A stretch of DNA of 14,247 bases from Candidatus Kerfeldbacteria bacterium (GCA_016194465.1 JACQBO010000060.1:1-14247); one strand, 5' to 3'; counted from the stretch's first letter, positions 6,632-11,901 are shown. Notes: generated by a model from the sequence alone, not told the origin. Made by a program: numbers and translations.

Positions 6632-6659
6632 TTGACAATATTGGCCAAAGATGTACACT
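6632..6659 (+). promoter_or_regulatory. divergent promoter for the 99-residue gene
   Basis: TTGACA (6632-6637), 16-bp spacer, TACACT (6654-6659); start of transcription expected near 6666. It faces away from the copper-operon promoter about 30 bp to its left and shares the same -10 sequence. Confidence 0.75.
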
Positions 6660-6675
6660 CCTGGCCTGTTCTTTA

Positions 6676-6718
6676 TCACAGAAGCCATGTCAGAAGACGT
6701 CTGACCAACCTTCTGTGA
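6676..6718 (+). ncRNA. nested-hairpin 5' leader element
   Basis: An outer perfect 9-bp stem, TCACAGAAG (6676-6684) with CTTCTGTGA (6710-6718), encloses a 4x4 internal loop and an inner perfect 6-bp stem, GTCAGA (6689-6694) with TCTGAC (6700-6705), with a 5-base loop. It would form within about ten bases of the 5' end of the mRNA and ends 8 bases before the Shine-Dalgarno, so it could control stability or translation of the 99-residue gene. No known riboswitch class is recognised. Confidence 0.55.
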
Positions 6719-6736
6719 GCAATCACAGGAGGGGTC

Positions 6737-7036
6737 ATGACGGATGACCAAGCGCGTTGCCAGTACTGCTTCTTGTCGCTCGCCGGCCGGGAACACTTCC
6801 CCGGCTGCCCGGCCGTCCTAGGGACGGAAGCCGCCGACACGGTCTGGAGGCAGGCATATAGCTATGCCTACTGGCTCCCGCTGCACAAGGATCTGCGGAA
6901 GGAGGTCTACGATCAGCGCTCGGACACATTCCGGCTTGGCTACTCGGCCGGCAAGCAGGACGCCGAATTCGAAGCGTGGGAAGCGGAGGAACGCAAGCGT
7001 GAAAACTTGCACCGCCACTACCCGTGGCTTCGCTAG
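6737..7036 (+). CDS. small zinc-ribbon-like protein, unknown function
   Basis: A 99-residue soluble protein, not recognised by name. The N-terminal part has Cys8-x2-Cys11 and His20-x3-Cys24 (CQYC...HFPGC), a set of four potential Zn ligands. The rest is helical and highly charged and aromatic: a segment with RQAYSYAYW, then RSDTFRLGYSAGKQDAEF, then an EAEERKRE helix. The ATG at 6737 follows a strong AGGAGGGG (6727-6734), one of very few clear Shine-Dalgarno sequences in the window. It has its own promoter, a folded leader and its own terminator at 7048-7076, so it is a monocistronic gene. Nucleic-acid or protein binding is possible. It is transcribed away from the copper operon and there is no evidence that it belongs to it. 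Confidence 0.85.
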   Translation: MTDDQARCQYCFLSLAGREHFPGCPAVLGTEAADTVWRQAYSYAYWLPLHKDLRKEVYDQRSDTFRLGYSAGKQDAEFEAWEAEERKRENLHRHYPWLR

Positions 7037-7047
7037 TCTGTAACCAT

Positions 7048-7076
7048 GCAGGGACACCACGTCCCTGCTTTTTTTT
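7048..7076 (+). terminator. rho-independent terminator
   Basis: Perfect 8-bp stem GCAGGGAC/GTCCCTGC with a 5-base loop, followed by eight T. It ends the transcript of the 99-residue gene and insulates ftsH. Confidence 0.93.
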
Positions 7077-7099
7077 GGCCAAATTTTCAGATTGGACCC

Positions 7100-7128
7100 T
7101 TGTCAATCGTCATGACTTCGGCTATACT
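7100..7128 (+). promoter_or_regulatory. ftsH promoter
   Basis: TTGTCA (7100-7105), 17-bp spacer, TATACT (7123-7128). Transcription would start near 7135, leaving a leader of about 33 bases without a Shine-Dalgarno sequence. Confidence 0.8.
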
Positions 7129-7167
7129 CTGCCTGAATTACTTGATCGGCTATCTCTTTGCTTCCCC

Positions 7168-9006
7168 ATGAATCCTCTCCTGAAAAACATCCTCATCTCC
7201 CTCGGCATCCTCCTCGTCCTAAGCTTTTTCGTCAGTACCGTCAACTTGCAGGAAAAAGCGGCCAAGCAGGTCTCGCTCGGCGAGGTCATGACCGATATTC
7301 AGAAAGACAAGGTCAAAACCGTGGACGTCAATGGTGACCAGCTTCAGGTGACGCTGAAGGATGGATCAAAGCTGACGGCCCGCAAAGAACCGACCGTTGA
7401 TTTTACGACCGTGGCCAAGAACTTTGGCGTGCCGCCGGAAAAACTAACCGCCATCATCGGCACGGTCAAAGACAACTCCACGACCGTCTTCTGGTTTAAT
7501 ACCGTTTTGCCGCTCGTCTTGCCGATCGTCTTGATCGGCGGCTTCATCTGGCTGACTTTCCGCCAGGTCCAGGGCCAGAATAACCGAGCCATGTCCTTCG
7601 GCCAAGTCATGCCGAAAGAGGCCGAACCAGCGAGTAAGAAAAAACCCGTGACGTTCAAAGACATTGCCGGTGCGGCCGAAGCCAAAGAAGAACTGCAGGA
7701 AATTGTCGAGTTTTTGAAATCGCCAAAGCGTTTTACTGACCTGGGGGCGAAAATTCCCAAAGGCGCTCTCCTGGTTGGGCCGCCCGGCACCGGAAAAACA
7801 TTACTGGCCAAAGCGATTGCCGGCGAAGCTGATGTGCCCTTCTATAATATTTCTGGTTCAGAATTCGTGGAGATGTTTGTCGGGGTCGGTGCCTCCCGGG
7901 TGCGCGACCTGTTCCGCCGGGCCAAGAAAACCGCGCCGAGCATTGTCTTCATCGATGAAATTGACGCGGTCGGCCACCAGCGTGGTGCCGGCCTTGGCGG
8001 CGGCCATGACGAACGGGAACAAACACTGAATCAAATCCTAGTCGAGATGGATGGTTTTGACACCGACACGCATGTGATTGTGATTGCCGCCACCAACCGG
8101 CCTGATGTCCTCGACCCGGCCCTGCTCCGGCCCGGACGTTTTGACCGGCGGGTGACGATTGACCTGCCGGATATCGGCGAGCGGGAAGCAATCCTGAAAG
8201 TGCACGCCGTCGATAAACCGTTGGACAAGGATGTGAATCTCCGGCGACTGGCGGAACGCACGCCGGGTTTTTCCGGCGCCGACCTGGCCAATATGCTGAA
8301 CGAGGCGGCCATCCTGACCGCCCGCGGCAACCGGAAGACGGTCACGATGGAAGACTGTATTTTGGCCATGGAAAAAGTGCTCCTCGGCCCAGAACGAAAA
8401 TCGAAAGTCATGACCGAGCACGAGAAACACATCACCGCCTACCACGAAGCTGGCCATGCTGTCGTGGCCCACTTCCTACCGATTGCCGATCCCGTGCAAA
8501 AAATATCGATTATCTCTCGCGGCCGCGCCGGCGGATTTACCCTCAAAACTCCGACCGAAGACAAGAATTACCACACCTTTCCCGAGTTCATGGCCGACCT
8601 GGCGGTCATGCTGGCCGGCCAACTGGCCGAACAACAAATCTTCCACGAAGTCTCGACCGGCGCCTCGAGCGATCTGCAACAGGCCACGCGCCTGGCCCGA
8701 CAAATCGTCACCCGGTTCGGCATGAGCAAACTTGGCCCACGGACATTCGGCGAACGGGAAGAAATGATTTTCCTCGGCCGGGAAATTCACGAACAGCGTG
8801 ACTACTCCGAGAAAACCGCCCAGGAAATCGACAAGGAAATGGACCGGCTCTTAGCCGAGGCGCATGCCACCGCGGCCAAGATTCTGGAACACCAGCACGC
8901 GGCCCTAGAAAAAATCGCCAAAGAGCTGCTGGTCAAGGAAACAATCGAACGGGACGCCTTTGAAACGTTGCTGGGCCCCAAACCGGCGGTGCCCGCCGCC
9001 AGCTAG
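7168..9006 (+). CDS. ftsH: ATP-dependent zinc metalloprotease FtsH
   Basis: A 612-residue membrane AAA+ protease that degrades membrane and regulatory proteins. Two membrane helices (about 7-24 and 111-130) flank an extracytoplasmic domain. The AAA module has Walker A GPPGTGKT (204-211), Walker B FIDEID (261-266) and the second region of homology ATNRPD...RPGRFDR (308-327). The M41 protease domain has HEAGH (426-430) with the third zinc ligand Asp502 in SSDLQQAT. Length is typical. An in-frame GTG at 7024 would add 48 residues but lies before the terminator at 7048 and the promoter at 7100-7128, so ATG 7168 is the true start, giving the normal MNPLLKN membrane-anchored N-terminus. The gene stands alone: own promoter, and the next gene has its own promoter overlapping the stop. 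Confidence 0.98.
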   Translation: MNPLLKNILISLGILLVLSFFVSTVNLQEKAAKQVSLGEVMTDIQKDKVKTVDVNGDQLQVTLKDGSKLTARKEPTVDFTTVAKNFGVPPEKLTAIIGTVKDNSTTVFWFNTVLPLVLPIVLIGGFIWLTFRQVQGQNNRAMSFGQVMPKEAEPASKKKPVTFKDIAGAAEAKEELQEIVEFLKSPKRFTDLGAKIPKGALLVGPPGTGKTLLAKAIAGEADVPFYNISGSEFVEMFVGVGASRVRDLFRRAKKTAPSIVFIDEIDAVGHQRGAGLGGGHDEREQTLNQILVEMDGFDTDTHVIVIAATNRPDVLDPALLRPGRFDRRVTIDLPDIGEREAILKVHAVDKPLDKDVNLRRLAERTPGFSGADLANMLNEAAILTARGNRKTVTMEDCILAMEKVLLGPERKSKVMTEHEKHITAYHEAGHAVVAHFLPIADPVQKISIISRGRAGGFTLKTPTEDKNYHTFPEFMADLAVMLAGQLAEQQIFHEVSTGASSDLQQATRLARQIVTRFGMSKLGPRTFGEREEMIFLGREIHEQRDYSEKTAQEIDKEMDRLLAEAHATAAKILEHQHAALEKIAKELLVKETIERDAFETLLGPKPAVPAAS

Positions 9007-9032
9007 ACTGGCGACCGGAGTTGTGGTATACT
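9004..9032 (+). promoter_or_regulatory. extended -10 promoter of the polytopic membrane protein
   Basis: TAGACT (9004-9009, its first three bases being the ftsH stop codon), 17-bp spacer, TATACT (9027-9032) preceded by TGG, an extended -10 element. Expected start near 9039. Confidence 0.65.
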
Positions 9033-9064
9033 CCGGCTAGTTCGATTAGAAATAAACACGGTCT

Positions 9065-10021
9065 ATGCCATCATTTTATCGGCGCGAAGTGCTCCAACGG
9101 GCGCTCGACATTGTCTGGCGAAAGAAATATCTGTGGTTCATCGGCCTGTTTGCCGGCTTGGCCACGTATGGCGGAGAAGGTGATATCCTGTTCCGCAATT
9201 TTGGTTCGATCGACTCCCTGCAACATCGGATCGTCGTCCTGCGCCAGCAGATCCACGATGGCCAAGTCGCTAATTTTTTTCACCAGCTCCGCGACCTGTT
9301 TACACATCACCCCAGCACCGCATTTTCCTACCTGGCGATTGTGGTCTTGCTGGCAGCGGTCTTTGTCTGGTTGGTGATCGTCTCCCAAGCGGCGATTATC
9401 CGGATCGTTGGCCGGACTGCCGAAAAGAAAGCCTCGGGTATTTTTGACGGATTGGCGACGGGGACGGAAAAGTTCTGGCCGATTTTACTGGTCAACATTA
9501 TTGCCAAGCTCCTGACCTGGGCCCTCTGGGTCGTCTTAGCCGGGATTCCCGCCACGGTCTACTTCTTGCGCGGTAATTTTGCCTGGGCGGTCATTATGAG
9601 CCTCGGATGGTTCGCAGTCACGGTTCCCCTGAGCATTATCATTTCGTTCCTGACCAAGTATGCGACGGCGTACATTACCCTTGAGGATCACAACGCCAAT
9701 CAAGCCCTGCGGCAGGGATGGAAGCTCTTCGCTGATAACTGGCTGGTCAGCCTGGAGATCGCCGGACTGGTTTACATCTTTAACCTCGTTGTTTCCTTCT
9801 TGGTGACGGCCGTGGCCGTGTACTCGATCCAGCCGTATTCCTGGTTCGGCTTATCATCGCTTCTCTTTGTTTTGGCGCTCGAACTCGCGTTCCTGAGCGC
9901 CTTTAGTTATTCCGCTTGGACGTTCGTCTTTTTGAAACTGGTCGAAGGGAAAGCCGAGAGTAAGATCGGGCGTTGGACGACTCGGCTTGTTGATTTCGCG
10001 GCGCCGAAAAAAGCCGTCTAG
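9065..10021 (+). CDS. polytopic membrane protein, unknown function
   Basis: A 318-residue integral membrane protein with about six hydrophobic segments: about 22-36, 86-112, 136-166, 172-198, 238-264 and 272-298. The N-terminus is amphipathic and basic (MPSFYRREVLQRALDIVWRK). Between the first two helices is a soluble, His-rich loop. A conserved-looking loop, FLTKYATAYITLEDHNANQAL, precedes QGWKLFADNW. This architecture is like the large, poorly defined group of DUF4013/glycerophosphodiester phosphodiesterase membrane-domain-like proteins seen in many bacteria, but I cannot name a function. The ATG at 9065 has no Shine-Dalgarno. It has its own promoter and is followed by the tRNA-Ile promoter, so it is probably monocistronic. 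Confidence 0.88.
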   Translation: MPSFYRREVLQRALDIVWRKKYLWFIGLFAGLATYGGEGDILFRNFGSIDSLQHRIVVLRQQIHDGQVANFFHQLRDLFTHHPSTAFSYLAIVVLLAAVFVWLVIVSQAAIIRIVGRTAEKKASGIFDGLATGTEKFWPILLVNIIAKLLTWALWVVLAGIPATVYFLRGNFAWAVIMSLGWFAVTVPLSIIISFLTKYATAYITLEDHNANQALRQGWKLFADNWLVSLEIAGLVYIFNLVVSFLVTAVAVYSIQPYSWFGLSSLLFVLALELAFLSAFSYSAWTFVFLKLVEGKAESKIGRWTTRLVDFAAPKKAV

Positions 10022-10034
10022 CCATAGGGAAATC

Positions 10035-10063
10035 TTGAAAAAAAATACGGCCAGTGCTACACT
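10035..10063 (+). promoter_or_regulatory. tRNA-Ile promoter
   Basis: TTGAAA (10035-10040), 17-bp spacer, TACACT (10058-10063), placed 22 bases before the tRNA. A related sequence recurs at 11022-11050. Confidence 0.75.
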
Positions 10064-10084
10064 CGGCCTGCCTTTTCATCTATA

Positions 10085-10161
10085 CGGTCCGTAGCTCAAT
10101 TGGTTAGAGCTTCCGTCTTATACACGGATGGTTCCTGGTTCGAGTCCAGGCGGACCGACCA
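10085..10161 (+). tRNA. tRNA-Ile (anticodon UAU)
   Basis: A full cloverleaf with encoded CCA. Acceptor CGGTCCG pairs with CGGACCG; T8 A9; D stem GCTC/GAGC; anticodon stem TCCGT/ACGGA with loop CTTATAC; 5-base variable loop; T stem CCTGG/CCAGG with loop TTCGAGT; A73 and CCA at 10159-10161. The anticodon TAT lies at 10119-10121 and would read AUA. Most bacteria instead read AUA with a CAU tRNA modified to lysidine, so this is a less common isoacceptor. The lipoprotein gene begins 25 bases downstream and may share the transcript. Confidence 0.93.
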
Positions 10162-10186
10162 AAATTTTGCGAATCATAGTTAGTTT

Positions 10187-10978
10187 ATGAAGCGAACCAT
10201 AGTAACCATTTCCATACTCAGCCTCACTTTACTAGGAGCGGCTTGCACCAAAAAGTCCAGCCCAATTACGAAGCAGAACACCACGAAAAAGTTTTTTAGT
10301 ACCCTGACGAAAAACAGCTGGTGCAATCGCGACGAGATCAAAGGCGACCACAGCGGTCTTGCCCCGACATCCAGGACCTTTTCATTCCGCTCAGATGGAG
10401 CCTACGACTACTCATTTTTCTCCGACTATCCTGAAGGTGCAGGTTCCGGGCACTGGTCAATGAAAGCAACTGGTCAAAACACGGCCGTTCTTTTTCTCGA
10501 TAGCGGGTCGGCATACTTCGCCGCCTTGGAAAAAGGCAAGCTGCGGCTCCCGCTCTTTACCCTGGGTCCGTGCGATCCGTTCAAAAACACGACATCGGTA
10601 GATACAGTCCCACCGGTTGCCCCTTCATCGAGCTATCTCCATTTAGTCAATCGGAATTGGGAAAAGATCAGTGGGACTGATATTCCGAACAATCCCGATG
10701 CCTTCACGCCGACTTCAATCCTGTTTCATGAGGATGGAACATATGATGGAATCTTCCGGAATGGAGAATGCCAGCATCAAGGTGAATGGTCCCTAATCGC
10801 TCCCGATATAACGTTTTCGCCAAATGACCCGGTGCAGCTGGTTCGGCGGATACCGACCAAGTCATGCGACAATCGCGGAGCGAGCGGTATCACAAGTGTG
10901 TCAACCCTCGTCTATGATCTTACGATCAATGGAGACACGATAAGTTTTGAGGGGAGTACCTATCAAGCCACGCCGTAA
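10187..10978 (+). CDS. putative lipoprotein with two tandem related domains
   Basis: A 263-residue secreted protein. The N-terminus is a signal peptide (MKRT, then a hydrophobic stretch) ending in LLGAAC with Cys20 as the likely lipidated residue; the lipobox is imperfect (Gly at -3). The mature part holds two similar beta-rich halves. The first (about 40-125) has SWCNRDE, then FSFRSDGAYDYSFF and GHWSM; the second (about 150-260) has NWEKISGT, then ILFHEDGTYDGIF and GEWSL. The repeated pattern (N/S)W...F..DG.YD..F...G.WS marks an internal duplication of a lipocalin-like or bacterial outer-surface beta-sheet fold. Cys46 and Cys129 are in the first half, and two further cysteines (in GECQH and KSCDN) are in the second. 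Function unknown. No Shine-Dalgarno is seen. It lies between tRNA-Ile and a decayed copy of a tRNA 3' end. Confidence 0.85.
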   Translation: MKRTIVTISILSLTLLGAACTKKSSPITKQNTTKKFFSTLTKNSWCNRDEIKGDHSGLAPTSRTFSFRSDGAYDYSFFSDYPEGAGSGHWSMKATGQNTAVLFLDSGSAYFAALEKGKLRLPLFTLGPCDPFKNTTSVDTVPPVAPSSSYLHLVNRNWEKISGTDIPNNPDAFTPTSILFHEDGTYDGIFRNGECQHQGEWSLIAPDITFSPNDPVQLVRRIPTKSCDNRGASGITSVSTLVYDLTINGDTISFEGSTYQATP

Positions 10979-10994
10979 CGGGATCGCCGAAGAG

Positions 10995-11017
10995 TTCGAA
11001 TCCTAGCGGGCCGACTA
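10995..11017 (+). pseudogene. decayed tRNA 3' end
   Basis: TTCGAATCC at 10995-11003, followed by TAGCGGGCCGACTA at 11004-11017, looks like a T-loop, T-stem, acceptor strand and CCA (here CTA). It matches 18 of 23 bases of the 3' end of tRNA-Ile at 10139-10161. No 5' half is present: the lipoprotein gene ends 17 bases before. It could be a relic tRNA or a degenerate attachment-site-like repeat. Confidence 0.45.
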
Positions 11018-11021
11018 AGTC

Positions 11022-11050
11022 TTGAAAAAAAGTGCGAAGTGCTGTAGCCT
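11022..11050 (+). promoter_or_regulatory. promoter-like copy ahead of the nested tRNA locus
   Basis: CTTGAAAAAAA at 11021-11031 and AGTGCTGTAGCCT at 11038-11050 resemble the tRNA-Ile promoter (same CTTGAAAAAAA and AGTGC context). The -35 is TTGAAA (11022-11027); with a 17-bp spacer the -10 would be TAGCCT (11045-11050), which is poor. It may be a weakened duplicate that transcribes the nested tRNA region. Confidence 0.45.
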
Positions 11051-11130
11051 GTGAAGGCTTTGAAATCATGTTCGTGTCTTGATGGAGGGCGGTGATCCTT
11101 CGCCGAGCATCGGCTCGGCTCAGGACTTCG

Positions 11131-11160
11131 GCTCAGCAAACACGGTGAGCGCCACATTGA
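11131..11160 (+). pseudogene. outermost tRNA 5' fragment (level 0)
   Basis: A D arm GCTC...GAGC with an enlarged 12-base loop (11131-11150) is followed by G, CCACA and TTGA (11151-11160). From GAGC onward it is identical to bases 22-35 of the intact tRNA-Val. It breaks off in the anticodon at the exact point where the outer inverted repeat begins. No convincing acceptor strand or 3' half is seen. Confidence 0.5.
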
Positions 11161-11162
11161 TC

Positions 11163-11177
11163 CCGCACCTTCCCATG
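11163..11177. repeat. outer inverted repeat, left arm
   Basis: CCGCACCTTCCCATG; reverse complement found at 11354-11368, 15 of 15. Confidence 0.9.
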
Positions 11178-11213
11178 CGCGCATAGCTCAGCCCGGTTAG
11201 AGCGTCACATTGA
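11177..11213 (+). pseudogene. split tRNA, 5' half (level 1)
   Basis: Acceptor strand GCGCGCA (11177-11183), TA, D stem GCTC, loop AGCCCGGTTA, GAGC, G, then TCACA and TTGA, corresponding to tRNA positions 1-35. It ends in the middle of the anticodon loop where the inner inverted repeat starts. It pairs with the 3' half at 11320-11355 in the acceptor stem (GCGCGCA/TGCGCGC). Confidence 0.8.
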
Positions 11214-11229
11214 TCCCGCACCATCCTGG
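11213..11229. repeat. inner inverted repeat, left arm
   Basis: ATCCCGCACCATCCTGG; perfect reverse complement at 11304-11320, directly abutting the acceptor stem of tRNA-Val. Confidence 0.93.
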
Positions 11230-11306
11230 GCACGTATAGCTCAGATGGTTAGAGCGCCACATTGACATTGTGGAGGTCCCTGGTTCGAGTCCAGGTACGT
11301 GCACCA
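11230..11306 (+). tRNA. tRNA-Val (anticodon GAC)
   Basis: A regular cloverleaf. Acceptor GCACGTA/TACGTGC; T8 A9; D stem GCTC/GAGC with loop AGATGGTTA; anticodon stem CCACA/TGTGG with loop TTGACAT (GAC at 11264-11266); variable AGGTC; T stem CCTGG/CCAGG with loop TTCGAGT; A73 and CCA. The encoded CCA (11304-11306) is also the first part of the inner right inverted-repeat arm, so the acceptor helix would continue 17 bp beyond the mature ends, with A73 bulged. 5' and 3' processing would have to open or cut that helix. It reads GUC and GUU valine codons and shows no sign of decay. Confidence 0.93.
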
Positions 11307-11320
11307 GGATGGTGCGGGAT
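11304..11320. repeat. inner inverted repeat, right arm
   Basis: CCAGGATGGTGCGGGAT, perfect partner of 11213-11229; its first three bases are the CCA end of tRNA-Val. Confidence 0.93.
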
Positions 11321-11355
11321 GAAGGCCCCTGGTTCAAATCCAGGTGCGCGCACCA
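11320..11355 (+). pseudogene. split tRNA, 3' half (level 1)
   Basis: TGA (anticodon-stem positions 41-43, able to pair with TCA at 27-29 of the 5' half), variable AGGCC, T stem CCTGG/CCAGG with loop TTCAAAT, acceptor TGCGCGC, A73 and CCA. Positions 36-40 (end of the anticodon and start of the 3' stem) are missing, so joining the halves would not give a normal anticodon arm. Confidence 0.8.
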
Positions 11356-11368
11356 TGGGAAGGTGCGG
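11354..11368. repeat. outer inverted repeat, right arm
   Basis: CATGGGAAGGTGCGG, perfect partner of 11163-11177, beginning inside the CCA of the split tRNA. Confidence 0.9.
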
Positions 11369-11418
11369 AATAGAGGTTGCTCGGCCCCGTGCTATCCTGT
11401 CTAGCCGGGCCGGCTTTG

Positions 11419-11427
11419 TGGTAGAAT
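11419..11427 (+). promoter_or_regulatory. extended -10 promoter for the SRPBCC gene
   Basis: TGG followed by TAGAAT (11422-11427), an extended -10 element; no good -35 at 17 bp. Start expected near 11434, about 11 bases before the ATG, so the leader would be very short and lacks a Shine-Dalgarno. Confidence 0.5.
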
Positions 11428-11444
11428 AGAAACAAGACATTTCC

Positions 11445-11897
11445 ATGGCTGATATTCGCAAAACTATTTCCATCCATGCGCCCGCGATTAGGGTGTTTTC
11501 CATGATCACCGACCCAGCCCTTATTTCTCCCCTGATCCCCGGGGTAACGAACATTAGCGACTTGCCGGTTGGCCGCATGAAACGGGGGTCGGGGTTCTCT
11601 TGGCAGTACCAGTTGCTGGGCTTGTCGTTTCATGGCCTCTGGGTCGTCAGTGAGCTGGCGGAGCCCACGCTCTATCGATCGAATACAACAGGCGGCATAG
11701 AAAGCCAGTGGACATATTCTTTGACCGACCGGGGACAGGATACGGATATCACCTTGGAAATTCAATTTCAGCCCCCCGAGTCGCTCATCAAGCGCTATGC
11801 CCTCAGTCTGATCGAGCCCCACGCCGATAAATTGGCCGAGGCCTACATGGCCAGCTTGAAACAGTTTATCGAATCCCCGGTCATCAAAAAACAGTAA
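11445..11897 (+). CDS. SRPBCC (START/polyketide-cyclase-like) domain protein
   Basis: A 150-residue protein consisting of one SRPBCC fold. It begins with a strand typical of the family (RKTISIHAPAIRVFSMITDP, where the helix after HAP is the usual 'V..ItD' element), then LIPGVTNI, a beta meander including WQYQLLGLSFHGLWVV and SQWTYSL, and a long C-terminal helix (about 112-145). These proteins bind hydrophobic ligands in a deep cavity; many are ubiquinone- or lipid-binding or stress-related, but the ligand cannot be read from sequence. No signal peptide or membrane segment is present, so it should be cytoplasmic. ATG 11445 keeps the canonical N-terminus. It is monocistronic, ending at the shared terminator. 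Confidence 0.88.
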   Translation: MADIRKTISIHAPAIRVFSMITDPALISPLIPGVTNISDLPVGRMKRGSGFSWQYQLLGLSFHGLWVVSELAEPTLYRSNTTGGIESQWTYSLTDRGQDTDITLEIQFQPPESLIKRYALSLIEPHADKLAEAYMASLKQFIESPVIKKQ

Positions 11898-11901
11898 AAA
11901 C

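Larger units (their letters stand above)
11161..11370 (+). other. nested tRNA-in-tRNA element with two compensating inverted repeats
   Basis: From outside in: left arm CCGCACCTTCCCATG (11163-11177); 5' half of a tRNA (11177-11213); left arm ATCCCGCACCATCCTGG (11213-11229); complete tRNA-Val (11230-11306); right arm CCAGGATGGTGCGGGAT (11304-11320); 3' half of the outer tRNA (11320-11355); right arm CATGGGAAGGTGCGG (11354-11368). Both inverted repeats are perfect over these lengths. The outer one extends to 18 bp with one mismatch if AT and C on each side are included. The predicted RNA is a cloverleaf in which the anticodon arm of one tRNA is replaced by a long helix tipped by a second cloverleaf. 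Confidence 0.85.

Noticed and set aside
7024..7167. N-terminal extension of FtsH from a GTG at 7024
   Set aside because: It would overlap the end of the 99-residue gene, the terminator at 7048-7076 and the ftsH promoter at 7100-7128, and the added residues are not FtsH-like.
11102..11119. Terminator at GCCGAG/CTCGGC
   Set aside because: A short 6-bp hairpin without a T-run, in a GGCTC-rich stretch.
11177..11355. Outer split tRNA as a normal tRNA with an intron
   Set aside because: Simple joining of the halves at the inverted-repeat ends leaves no proper anticodon stem (positions 36-40 are missing), so I list the halves as non-standard rather than as a functional tRNA.
11161..11370. Group I intron in the anticodon loop
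   Set aside because: Group I introns do enter this position, but the insert consists of tRNA cloverleaf plus flanking stems, with no P3/P7-like core and is too short.
11382..11417. CGGCCC/GGGCCG stem as terminator of the nested tRNA locus
   Set aside because: A 19-base loop and only three T after it; too weak to call.
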